From Streptomyces sioyaensis (lineage in GTDB: Bacteria; Actinomycetota; Actinomycetes; Streptomycetales; Streptomycetaceae), in assembly GCF_004122735.1 (NCBI RefSeq), contig NZ_SDIF01000006.1:62001-126000 (forward strand): a stretch of 64,000 nt of DNA, in the 5' to 3' direction. The position numbers and the translations under genes are program-made. The notes beneath the pieces are model-generated. The model made no database searches. It worked only from the letters and a program-made list of their open reading frames with translations, and had not been told where the DNA came from. Within the stretch, counting starts at the first letter, position 1. Every line of letters begins with the position of its first letter. This document shows positions 26,359-35,324 of the stretch, piece by piece.

Positions 26359-27129
26359 ATGACGACGACTCGGCACTCTGCCCCGCACCCTGATGTCCAC
26401 CGGCGGCCGGGCCCGGCCGAAGGGCCCGCCGCAAGGCCTCCCACCGCCGCGGAGACCGCGGCCGCCGCGGAGCTGGCGGAGGTGCTGGCCCGGATGCGGG
26501 CGCTGGCCGCGGCGCTGCCCGCCGAGGACGGTGTGGCCGTCTTCAACGGGGTCTATCTGGCCGTCACCGAGGCGGTGGCGGGGCGTATCGGGGACGGTAC
26601 GTTCCAGGATCCGGCGGCCGCGGGCGAGCTGGACCGCTGCTTTGCGCGACGGTACTTCGCCGCGGTGGACGCCGCGACCGCCGGACTGCGGCCGCCGGCC
26701 TGCTGGCGTCCCCTCTTCCAGCTGCGCCGGCACCCGGGCGTGCATCCGCTGCAGTTCGCGCTGGCCGGGATCAACGCCCACATCGGCCACGACCTGGCAT
26801 TGGCGGTGCTGGACACCTGCCGGGCGCTGGAGTGCGAACCGGCCGCGCTGGAGACCGACTTCGAGCGGGTCGGCGGGGTGCTGACGAGCCTGGAGGAGCG
26901 GATCCGGGAGCGGCTGATGCCCGGCCCCGACGTGCTGGACGTCGCCGATCCGCTGACGCATCTGGTCGGATCGTGGAGCCTGGACAAGGCCAGGGACGGC
27001 GCCTGGGTGGCGGCCCGCGCCCTGTGGAGCGTCCGCCGGCTGCCGGATGTCACCGAGGAACTCATCGAACGCCTCGACGCCGGGGTGGGCCTGGTCGGAC
27101 GGATGCTGCTGACCCCGCTGCCCGGCTGA
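26359..27129 (+). CDS. DUF5995 family protein
   Basis: A 256-aa protein. A disordered N-terminus of about 35 residues is followed by a helical domain with VAVFNGVYLAVTEAV, CFARRYFAAVDAA, RRHPGVHPLQFALAGINAHIGHDLALAV and WVAARALW. The HP-x-x-PLQF-x-x-AGINAHIxHD stretch is the hallmark of DUF5995, and its conserved His/Asp residues suggest a metal site. No function is established for the family, and the sequence does not tell more. It is monocistronic and convergent with the monooxygenase gene. Confidence 0.8.
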   Translation: MTTTRHSAPHPDVHRRPGPAEGPAARPPTAAETAAAAELAEVLARMRALAAALPAEDGVAVFNGVYLAVTEAVAGRIGDGTFQDPAAAGELDRCFARRYFAAVDAATAGLRPPACWRPLFQLRRHPGVHPLQFALAGINAHIGHDLALAVLDTCRALECEPAALETDFERVGGVLTSLEERIRERLMPGPDVLDVADPLTHLVGSWSLDKARDGAWVAARALWSVRRLPDVTEELIERLDAGVGLVGRMLLTPLPG

Positions 27130-27186
27130 TCCCGCGCCCGCCGCCGGGGCCGCCCCTCCCGTAACCCCGTCCCGACGCCCCGGTAC

Positions 27187-27218
27187 GGGCCGTTCCTGCC
27201 GACAGACAGGAACGGCCC
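27187..27218. terminator. Bidirectional terminator between DUF5995 and monooxygenase genes
   Basis: Perfect 12-bp stem GGGCCGTTCCTG (27187-27198) with CAGGAACGGCCC (27207-27218), 8-nt loop, between convergent stops. Confidence 0.75.
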
Positions 27219-27230
27219 GGTCAACTCCCC

Positions 27231-28931
27231 CTAGTCCTCCGGCAGTTCCACCGGCGCGATCTCGTCGTACACATCGCCCGGGCCCGGGTTCGTCGCGTCC
27301 GTCGTGCCGCCGAAGTGGTGCATGACGCCCCACACCGCGTTGAGTGCGGTCTGCACCGCGCCCTCGGCCCAGCCCGCGGTCCAGGAGATGTCGTCGCCCG
27401 CGAGGAACAGGCCCCGCTTGTCCTCGGGGAGGCGGTCCTGCATGAAGTGCGTGAACAGGCGCCGCTGGTAGCGGTAGTGGCCGGGCAGGTTCGCCTTGAA
27501 GGCGCCCATGAAGTACGGCTCGTTCTCCCAGGACACGGTGACCGGGTTGCCGATGATGTGCTTGCGGATGTCGACCTTCGGATAGATCTCCGAGAGCGAC
27601 TTCAGCATGACCTCCATCCGCTCGTTCGCCTCCAGCGGCAGCCACTTGAGGCTGTCGTCGCACCAGGTGTAGGAGAGGCAGATGACGGCGGGTTCGTCCG
27701 GGCCGTTGTCGAGCAGATACGTCCCGCGGGTCATCCGGTCCGTCAGCGTCATCGACATCACGTCCCGGCCGGTGTCCTCGTCCTTGTCGAGCCAGAACGG
27801 CCGGTCGACGGGCACGAAGAGCTTGCTGGACTCCATGTAGTGGGTGCGCTCCATCGCCGTCCAGTGGTCGATGGGGAACAGCGAGTCGTCGCAGGCGATC
27901 TTGCTCAGCAGCATCCAGGACTGCGCGGTGAAGACGGCGGCCTCGTAGGTGCGGATGTCGCCGTCCGCGTCGGTGACGGTGACGCGGTTGCCGGCGGTGC
28001 GGTTCAGGCGGGTCACCGCCGGCCGGGGCGCGCCGTCGTGCAGCGACGACAGCGAGGTGCCCGGCGCCCAGTGCACGATCTTCTGCGGCTCGCGCTCCCA
28101 CAGGCGCAGCGGCAGCTGCTGGCTGCCGCCGACGATGCCGCGGTGGTGGTCGTCGGCCTCGGTGTAGACGACCCGCAGGATCTCCAGGATGGAGTTGGGG
28201 AAGTCGGTGTCCCAGCCACCGGTGCCGAAGCCGACCTGGCCGAAGATCTCCCGGTGGCGGAAGGACTTGAAGGCCGTCGAGTCGCAGAGGTAGCCGTAGA
28301 AGGTCTGGTTGTCGAGCTTCTCGACGAGCCGGGACCAGATCTCGCGGATGCGCGGGACGTCGCGCTCGCGGATCGCCTGGTTCATGTCGGAGAAGTCGGC
28401 GCCCTCTTCCAGGCAGGCGTTCCAGGCGTCCATGACCTGGTGGTAGACCTCGGGGAGGTCCTCGACCGTACGCGCGTAGTGGGACTCGCCCTTGAGGTCG
28501 ACGACGGTCGAGGGGGTGTCCGGCGCCAGCGGGTTGGGGAACGGCTTGGTCGTCAGGCCCACCAGGTCGATGTAGTGCTGCAGCGCCGTCGAGGACGGCG
28601 GGAAGCGCATCGCGCCCATCTCGGCGGTCAGGCCCGCCGCTTCGGACGGGGTGCCCTCGAAGCCTACGGTGCGCAGCCGCCCGCCTATTTGGTCGGCCTC
28701 GTAGACGACGGGCCGAAGGCCCATCTTCATCAGCTCATAGGCGGTGATGATGCCCGAGAGGCCGCCGCCGATGACCGCGACCTCCTTCCCGTGCTCGGTC
28801 GCGGGGACCTGGCCCAGGCCCGCCGGGTGGGCGAGGAAATCGTCATAGGCGTACGGGAAGTCCGGGCCGAACATGGTGATCGGGGGCTGGGCATCCGCGT
28901 GGTGGGCGGCGGTGGGCACCGTGGACGTCAT
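27231..28931 (-). CDS. Flavin monoamine oxidase family, DavB/IaaM-like L-amino-acid 2-monooxygenase
   Basis: A 566-aa flavoenzyme. N-terminal FGPDFPYAYDDFLAHPAGLG is characteristic of the lysine/tryptophan 2-monooxygenase group. The FAD motif AVIGGGLSGIITAYELMKMG lies near 50, EMGAMRFPPSS near 105, and the C-terminal FAD segment GLFLAGDDISWTAGWAEGAVQTALNAVWG near 515. These stretches resemble Pseudomonas DavB, as remembered. The enzyme would convert L-lysine or L-arginine with O2 to the shortened amide, CO2 and water. The downstream amidase step is provided by the gene 121 nt upstream on the same strand. Which basic amino acid is used cannot be decided here. Simple amine oxidase activity is the alternative. 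Confidence 0.8.
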   Translation of the reverse strand: MTSTVPTAAHHADAQPPITMFGPDFPYAYDDFLAHPAGLGQVPATEHGKEVAVIGGGLSGIITAYELMKMGLRPVVYEADQIGGRLRTVGFEGTPSEAAGLTAEMGAMRFPPSSTALQHYIDLVGLTTKPFPNPLAPDTPSTVVDLKGESHYARTVEDLPEVYHQVMDAWNACLEEGADFSDMNQAIRERDVPRIREIWSRLVEKLDNQTFYGYLCDSTAFKSFRHREIFGQVGFGTGGWDTDFPNSILEILRVVYTEADDHHRGIVGGSQQLPLRLWEREPQKIVHWAPGTSLSSLHDGAPRPAVTRLNRTAGNRVTVTDADGDIRTYEAAVFTAQSWMLLSKIACDDSLFPIDHWTAMERTHYMESSKLFVPVDRPFWLDKDEDTGRDVMSMTLTDRMTRGTYLLDNGPDEPAVICLSYTWCDDSLKWLPLEANERMEVMLKSLSEIYPKVDIRKHIIGNPVTVSWENEPYFMGAFKANLPGHYRYQRRLFTHFMQDRLPEDKRGLFLAGDDISWTAGWAEGAVQTALNAVWGVMHHFGGTTDATNPGPGDVYDEIAPVELPED

Positions 28932-29052
28932 CGGGGACGGACTCCTTGCAAGACAGGGCACAGCAGGCAGGGCAGTACAGGCCGGCGGGACCGGCCCGCG
29001 GCGGGGCAGGGGGAAGCAGAAGAACGAGGGGAGGGCGGGCGGATCGGTTGGG

Positions 29053-29916
29053 TCAGGTCAGCGGGCCGTACAGCTCCGGCCGCCGGTCGTGCAGGTACGG
29101 GTTGTCCACCCGGGATTCCTTCAGGAAGGCGGGGTCGACCTCGGCCCGCACCAGCTGTTCGGTGCGTCCGGCGCGGGTGCGTACGACACCGTCGGGGCCG
29201 GCCAGGCAGCTGAGGCCGACGAACTCGAACTCGCCCTCCGCGCCGACCCGGTTGACGTACGCGACGTACATCTGGTTCTCGAAGGCGCGGACCGGGATGA
29301 CGGACTCGGCGACGAACTGGAAGGGGTGCATCTGCGCGGTGGGCACCAGCAGCAGATCGGTGCCGGCCAGCGCGTGGGCCCGGACGTTCTCCGGGAACTC
29401 CACGTCGTAGCAGATCATGACGCCGATCCGGAGGCCGCCCAGGTCGGCCTGGACGACGGCCTGCTCGCCCGGGGTGAACCACTCCCGTTCGAAGCAGCCG
29501 AAGAGATGGGTCTTGCGGTAGTTCGCGAGGCGCTCGCCGCTCCGCTTCGCTCCGCCTCTGCTCCAGCCAAGTCCTTCGGATGCAGAGCCGGGGCCGATGA
29601 GCTGCGCGGAGTTGTAGACCGCGGTGCTGTCGGGCTCGTCCCGGCCGGCGCGCTCGGGGTAGCCGTAGAGCACCGCGATGCCGTGTGCGGCGGCGATCTC
29701 CGCGATGGCCCGGGCGCTGTCGCCGTCGGCGGTCTCGGCGAGGCGGTGGACCCCGTCGCCGATGGCGTAGCCGGTCAGGAAGAGTTCCGGGCAGGCGAGC
29801 AGTCCGGCGCCGGTCGCGGCCGCCGCACGGGCCGCGTCGTCGAGGATCCGCAGGTTGTGCGCGACATCGCCGGGCCGTCCCGAACTCTGGAGCAGGGCGG
29901 TGTGCAGCGACGTCAT
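29053..29916 (-). CDS. Carbon-nitrogen hydrolase (nitrilase superfamily), DavA-like omega-amidase
   Basis: A 287-aa cytoplasmic amidase. The catalytic triad is in place: Glu in ACPELFLTGY, Lys in NYRKTHLFG, Cys in GVMICYDVEFPE. ATG at 29916. It is expected to hydrolyse the amide made by the following monooxygenase (5-aminovaleramide from lysine or 4-guanidinobutyramide from arginine). About 17 residues (GSASEGLGWSRGGAKRS) sit between IGP and GERLANYRKTH where relatives run on directly; they are encoded by an inserted hairpin-forming sequence. They lie in a surface loop just before the catalytic Lys, so activity may survive. Confidence 0.82.
   Translation of the reverse strand: MTSLHTALLQSSGRPGDVAHNLRILDDAARAAAATGAGLLACPELFLTGYAIGDGVHRLAETADGDSARAIAEIAAAHGIAVLYGYPERAGRDEPDSTAVYNSAQLIGPGSASEGLGWSRGGAKRSGERLANYRKTHLFGCFEREWFTPGEQAVVQADLGGLRIGVMICYDVEFPENVRAHALAGTDLLLVPTAQMHPFQFVAESVIPVRAFENQMYVAYVNRVGAEGEFEFVGLSCLAGPDGVVRTRAGRTEQLVRAEVDPAFLKESRVDNPYLHDRRPELYGPLT
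29539..29589. repeat. 51-bp in-frame insertion in the amidase gene
   Basis: Contains GCTCCGCTTCGCTCCGC and a hairpin (CTCTGC at 29556-29561 with GCAGAG at 29582-29587). Its length is exactly 17 codons and no stop is introduced. It looks like a dispersed palindromic element, but this was not compared with other copies. Confidence 0.4.
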
Positions 29917-30319
29917 GGGATCCCTCGGCGAGGTGGTGCGGGTGGACGCATTGACGGTACGGGCCGCCGGTGAGGCGGGACAAGGCGCCACCGTTGCGCG
30001 CTGCTGGACGATTCATTGCGCGTTCACGGGAATGTGCGGTGATTCGTTGCGCAGCGGCGGGGCCGGGGCAGCCGAGGCCGCCTCAGCGGTCCGGAGTAGG
30101 GGAAACCGCCGGTCAGGGCACGGAGAGGGATGCCGGGGCGGCGGTCGGGGCGCGTCGTGACTCAGGACGCGTGGCGACTCAGGGCGCCTAGTGGCCGTCA
30201 GGACGCCGTGGTGGCCGACATCGGCTGGACCGGAGGAGTGGGGCGCGGCGGTCAGGGCGCGTGGTGGGCCGGCATCCGGTGGGCCGGAGTGTGTGGCGTG
30301 GCTCCCAGGGACGGCCGGA
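29917..30319. other. Amidase promoter region with operator boxes
   Basis: No gene. Operator-like boxes lie at 29994-30052 (next entry). The right half (30100-30300) is filled with short GGCGGTCAGGGCGCGTGGTG-like imperfect repeats and shows no coding pattern. Confidence 0.5.
29990..30053. promoter_or_regulatory. Three TTGCGC boxes upstream of the amidase-monooxygenase unit
   Basis: TTGCGC occurs at 29994-29999, 30016-30021 and 30047-30052, spaced 22 and 31 nt. The last two are in the longer context GATTCRTTGCGC. The same three-box pattern stands upstream of the permease-Lrp unit with nearly the same spacing. Probable operator for the neighbouring Lrp/AsnC-type regulator. Confidence 0.55.
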
Positions 30320-30775
30320 TCAGCGCGGCGCCCCCGACCCGTACCGCCGCAGCAGCGGCGAGAGCACCAGCACGGACTTGGTCCGCTCCACGAACGGTTC
30401 GCCGGCGATCCGCTCCAGCACCCGCTCGAAATGCCGCATGTCGGCGGCGAAGACCTGGACGATGGCGTCCGCCTCACCGGTCACGGTGGAGGCGGACGCC
30501 ACTTCCGGGTAGCGCGACAGGCCGCGGTGGATCGCCTCGGGCGAGGTGTTCCGGCGGCAGTAGAGCTCGATGACCCCTTCGGTCTCCCAGCCGAGCGCGG
30601 CCGGGTCCACCCGTACGGTGAAGCCGGTGATCGCGCCGTCCGCCCGCAGCCGGTCCACCCGGCGCTTGACGGCCGGCGCGGAGAGTCCGACCTCCTGGCC
30701 GATGTCGGCGTAGCTGCGGCGGGCGTCCTCGGCGAGGGCGTGGACGATGCGTTCGTCGAGATCGTTCAGTCGCAC
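30320..30775 (-). CDS. Lrp/AsnC family transcriptional regulator
   Basis: A 151-aa regulator. The GTG at 30775 is chosen because the family domain begins directly with LNDLDERIVHALAEDARRS; the upstream in-frame codons overlap the permease gene. The winged HTH (about 1-60) contains YADIGQEVGLSAPAVKRRVDRL. The RAM ligand-binding domain (about 65-145) contains VTGEADAIVQVFA. Proteins of this type bind amino acids and act as octamers on repeated sites. It follows the amino-acid permease by 10 nt and is probably cotranscribed. Lysine or arginine as effector is inference from the neighbouring genes. Confidence 0.88.
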   Translation of the reverse strand: MRLNDLDERIVHALAEDARRSYADIGQEVGLSAPAVKRRVDRLRADGAITGFTVRVDPAALGWETEGVIELYCRRNTSPEAIHRGLSRYPEVASASTVTGEADAIVQVFAADMRHFERVLERIAGEPFVERTKSVLVLSPLLRRYGSGAPR

Positions 30776-30785
30776 TGCGGGTGGA

Positions 30786-32258
30786 TCACTTCTCTGCGGT
30801 GGCCAATCGGGAGCGGCGCAAGCCGTATCCGAAGTAGACCACAAGGCCCACGACCATCCAGACACCGAAGACGACCCAGGTCACGACGTCGAGGCTGGCC
30901 ATCATGCCGAGGCACAGCAGAAAGCCGATGATCGGGAAGAGCGGCGAGAGCGGGGTGCGGAAGCTGCGCGGCATGTCGGGCCGGGTGCGGCGCAGCACGA
31001 TCACCGCGACATTGACCAGCGCGAAGGCGAACAGGGTGCCGATGCTGGTGGCGTCGGCCAGCTGGCCCAGCGGCACCGCCGCGGCGAGCACCCCGCAGAA
31101 CAGCGACACGATCACGGTGTTGGCGCGCGGCGCCCCGCTCTTGGGGTGCACCTTGGAGAACACCTTCGGCACCAGCCCGTCCCGGGACATCGCGAAGAGG
31201 ATGCGGGTCTGGCCGTAGAGCACGGTCAGCACGACGCTGGCGATGGCGACCACCGCGCCGAGGGCGAGCAGCACCGCCCAGAAGCTCTGTCCGGTGACCG
31301 ACTTCATGATCCCGGCCAGTGCGGCCTCCGAGCCCTGGAACTTCTGCCAGGGCATGGCGCCCACGGCGATGGCCGCGACCAGGCAGTACAGCGTGGTGAC
31401 GATCACCAGCGAGAGCATGATCGCGCGCGGCATGTCGCGCTGCGGGTTCTTGGCCTCCTCGCCCGCGGTGGAGGCGGCATCGAAGCCTATGTACGAGAAG
31501 AACAGGGTCGCGCCGGCGGCGCTGACGCCCGTCATGCCCATCGGCATGAAGTTCGCGTAGTTGCCCGAGCGCACGCCCTGCAGCGCGACGCCGCAGAACA
31601 GCAGCAGCGCGACGATCTTGACGACGACCATGATCGTGTTGGCCCGGGCGCTCTCCTTGGCCCCGCCCAGCAGGAACACCATCGCCAGCAGCACGACCAC
31701 GAGCGCCGGCAGGTTGAAGATGCCACCGTCGCCGGGCGGCTGGGACAGCGCGTCCGGGATGGTGAAGCCGAAGACGCCGTCGAGGAGCTCGTTCAGATAC
31801 TGGCCCCAGCCCACCGCGACGGCCGCGACCGAGACGCCGTACTCCAGGATCAGACACCAGCCGCAGACCCAGGCGATCAGCTCGCCGAGGGTGGCGTAGG
31901 CGTAGGAGTAGGAGGATCCGGAGACCGGAATGGACCCGGCCAGCTCCGCGTAGGACAGCGCGGAGAACAGGGCGGTGATCCCGGCGAGGACGAAGGAGAG
32001 GATGACCGCGGGCCCGGCGTCCGGCACGGCGTTGCCGAGGACGACGAAGATGCCGGTGCCGAGCGTGGCACCGATGCTGATCATGGTCAGCTGCCACATG
32101 CCCATGGAGCGGCGGAGCTCTCCCCCCTGCCCCTTGCCGCCCTCGGCGACCAACCGCTCGACGGGCTTGCGCCGCATCAGCCGGGTGCCGAGTCCTCCGG
32201 GGGAGGGCGGTCCGGGGTCGCCGGCCCCTGCGGGCGGGGCTGCGCCGTGCTCCAACAC
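30786..32258 (-). CDS. APC-family amino acid permease (cationic amino acid transporter type)
   Basis: A 490-aa membrane protein starting at GTG with AAAGGAG 8 nt upstream. About 12-13 hydrophobic helices follow a basic 45-residue cytoplasmic N-terminus. MISIGATLGTGIFVVLG (helix 1, the substrate-binding glycine loop), FFSYIGFDAASTAGEEAKNP and RILFAMSRDGLVP are hallmarks of the CAT/YfnA branch. It is a likely importer of a basic amino acid, matching the catabolic enzymes downstream. It heads the unit permease-Lrp. Operator-like boxes lie 180-240 nt upstream. Confidence 0.88.
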   Translation of the reverse strand: MLEHGAAPPAGAGDPGPPSPGGLGTRLMRRKPVERLVAEGGKGQGGELRRSMGMWQLTMISIGATLGTGIFVVLGNAVPDAGPAVILSFVLAGITALFSALSYAELAGSIPVSGSSYSYAYATLGELIAWVCGWCLILEYGVSVAAVAVGWGQYLNELLDGVFGFTIPDALSQPPGDGGIFNLPALVVVLLAMVFLLGGAKESARANTIMVVVKIVALLLFCGVALQGVRSGNYANFMPMGMTGVSAAGATLFFSYIGFDAASTAGEEAKNPQRDMPRAIMLSLVIVTTLYCLVAAIAVGAMPWQKFQGSEAALAGIMKSVTGQSFWAVLLALGAVVAIASVVLTVLYGQTRILFAMSRDGLVPKVFSKVHPKSGAPRANTVIVSLFCGVLAAAVPLGQLADATSIGTLFAFALVNVAVIVLRRTRPDMPRSFRTPLSPLFPIIGFLLCLGMMASLDVVTWVVFGVWMVVGLVVYFGYGLRRSRLATAEK

Positions 32259-32435
32259 TGAAGTGGCTCCTTTATCGCTGCCGATCGATGACGTACGGAT
32301 GAGACGGCGACCGGCAGCGGTCGGGAGAAGGGCATGCCGAAGCACACCGCAGCAGGAGACCGCCGAGCAGGCGGTCCCCGCCACTCCACGTACAGCGCAT
32401 GACCTTACGGGCCCCGCTGACCTGCCGTAATGCAG

Positions 32436-32497
32436 GTTCCTTGCGTAACCGCGGATGATCATTGCGCACCGGCGCGGTGGACGATGGTTCGTTGCGC
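32436..32497. promoter_or_regulatory. Three TTGCGY boxes upstream of the permease-Lrp unit
   Basis: TTGCGT at 32441-32446, TTGCGC at 32462-32467 and at 32492... (TTGCGC 32492-32497), spaced 21 and 30 nt. Contexts GATCATTGCGC and GGTTCGTTGCGC match the boxes before the amidase gene. Orientation relative to the downstream gene is also the same. Probable Lrp-type operator giving co-regulation and autoregulation. Confidence 0.55.
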
Positions 32498-32566
32498 GCC
32501 AGGGTGAGATCGTAACGGCCGCCTCCGGACGGGCCGCGAACCGGGTCCGATGGTTCCGGATACGCC

Positions 32567-32599
32567 ACCGGCCCCGCACCGGGTCGGTGCGGGGCCGGT
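32567..32599 (-). terminator. guaB1 terminator hairpin
   Basis: Perfect 14-bp stem, ACCGGCCCCGCACC (32567-32580) and its complement (32586-32599), 5-nt loop, 37 nt past the stop. Confidence 0.75.
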
Positions 32600-32635
32600 C
32601 AACGGCGTGCGGGGCTCTTTGCGGCCCCTCGGCGG

Positions 32636-34288
<1,653 letters not shown>

Positions 34289-34732
34289 CTAGGCGCCCTG
34301 CCGGGCCCGGCACCTGACCATGATCACGGCCAGGCCGGTGTCCGTGTCCCGCCAGTACCCCACCGCGTCCGCCAGGATGCCCTCGACGACGCTCCAGTCC
34401 TCCGGGGCCGCGGCGGCATAGCCCTGCCAGGCCGTCACGACCAGCAGCCGGCCGCGGCCGGCGGGGCACCAGGACAGATCGGTCAGGCAGTCGGCCAGCG
34501 CGTCCCAGTTGCGCCCGAACCAGTCCGGCAGCCGCAGCGCGCTGGCGCACCGGTCCATGAACGCGGCCTTGTCCGCGACCCCGTCCAGGTCCAGTGACGT
34601 CCCCGTCCAGCCGGCGTCCCGCGCGGCCGCCAGCGCCTCCGCGACCGAGCGCTCCGCGGGCCAGGGCAGCACTCCGGGAGGCGTACTGCCGTCGAGCACC
34701 GCCGCGAGCGGCCGGGGCACAGAACCCGTCAT
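34289..34732 (-). CDS. Barstar-family RNase inhibitor
   Basis: A 147-aa cytoplasmic protein. The barstar fold region (about 30-140) has TSLDLDGVADKAAFMDRCASAL, then LPDWFGRNWDALADCLTDL, whose aromatic/acidic helix is the RNase-binding surface in barstar. Its ATG overlaps the stop of the RNase gene by 4 nt, so toxin and inhibitor are made together. It should neutralise any unexported RNase. Length is longer than barstar itself (about 90 aa) because of an N-terminal extension and a C-terminal tail, common in actinobacteria. Confidence 0.88.
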   Translation of the reverse strand: MTGSVPRPLAAVLDGSTPPGVLPWPAERSVAEALAAARDAGWTGTSLDLDGVADKAAFMDRCASALRLPDWFGRNWDALADCLTDLSWCPAGRGRLLVVTAWQGYAAAAPEDWSVVEGILADAVGYWRDTDTGLAVIMVRCRARQGA

Positions 34733-35196
34733 CGGAGCACCGCCTTGAAGGTCCGGTAATGGTCGTCGGTGTAGTACGTCTCATGGCTCTCGCCGGTGAC
34801 GATCCGGCGGGCTCCGCGGTCCGGCGAGCCGGGCGTGGGGACGGTGTACTCGTGGTAGTGACCGCGCGGCTGGCGGGGCAGCAACCGCTCGCGGTTGCCG
34901 AAGACGGTCCCGTCCTGCCGGTACGGGAAGGGCCCGCCGGCGTCGATGATCCGGAGGGTGTCCCGCGCCTGGGAGGGCAGCTGGGCGACGGTGACGACCG
35001 GCATGCCCTGGGCCCATGCCGGTGCCTTGGTGGCGCCCGGCGAACCGGCTGCGGCCGTGGCGGTGGCACCCGGCGATCCCTGCGAACTCCCGTTGCCGGC
35101 ACCGCTCGTGGCACACCCGGTCAGGACGAGGAGCAGCCCGGCGAGCAGCGCGCCGAGCAGCGCGGCGGCGCGGGGCACGGCGGAGCGGATCACCAT
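34729..35196 (-). CDS. Exported barnase-like ribonuclease (N1/T1 family), lipoprotein-type signal
   Basis: A 155-aa protein. The ATG at 35196 gives a basic, hydrophobic signal (residues 1-29) ending in the lipobox LTGC, followed by a Gly/Ser/Thr/Ala linker to about 60. The RNase domain (about 62-155) shows VVTVAQLPSQARDTLRIIDAGGPFPYRQDGTVFGNRE-type family order in pieces, then GHYHEYTVPTPG and RIVTGESHETYYTDDHYRTF, which supply the Glu/Arg/His catalytic set of guanyl-specific RNases. It is anchored on or released from the cell surface. It is paired with barstar; a role in competition or nutrient RNA use is inference. Confidence 0.87.
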   Translation of the reverse strand: MVIRSAVPRAAALLGALLAGLLLVLTGCATSGAGNGSSQGSPGATATAAAGSPGATKAPAWAQGMPVVTVAQLPSQARDTLRIIDAGGPFPYRQDGTVFGNRERLLPRQPRGHYHEYTVPTPGSPDRGARRIVTGESHETYYTDDHYRTFKAVLR

Positions 35197-35324
35197 GGCG
35201 CCGATGCTGTCACAGGCCCGCGCGGGCCGCTCGCCGGTGACCGCACCGGGGTGGGGCCGGGGTGGGGCCGGGCCGTCCGGCATCGGCTACCGCGCACGCC
35301 CGCGGCGGCACGCTCCGGCGCGGA

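Larger units (their letters stand above)
32259..32635. other. Permease promoter region and guaB1 3' flank
   Basis: No gene. It contains the three-box operator (32436-32497), a small hairpin formed by ACCTGC and GCAGGT (32419-32436 region) and the guaB1 terminator. Confidence 0.5.
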
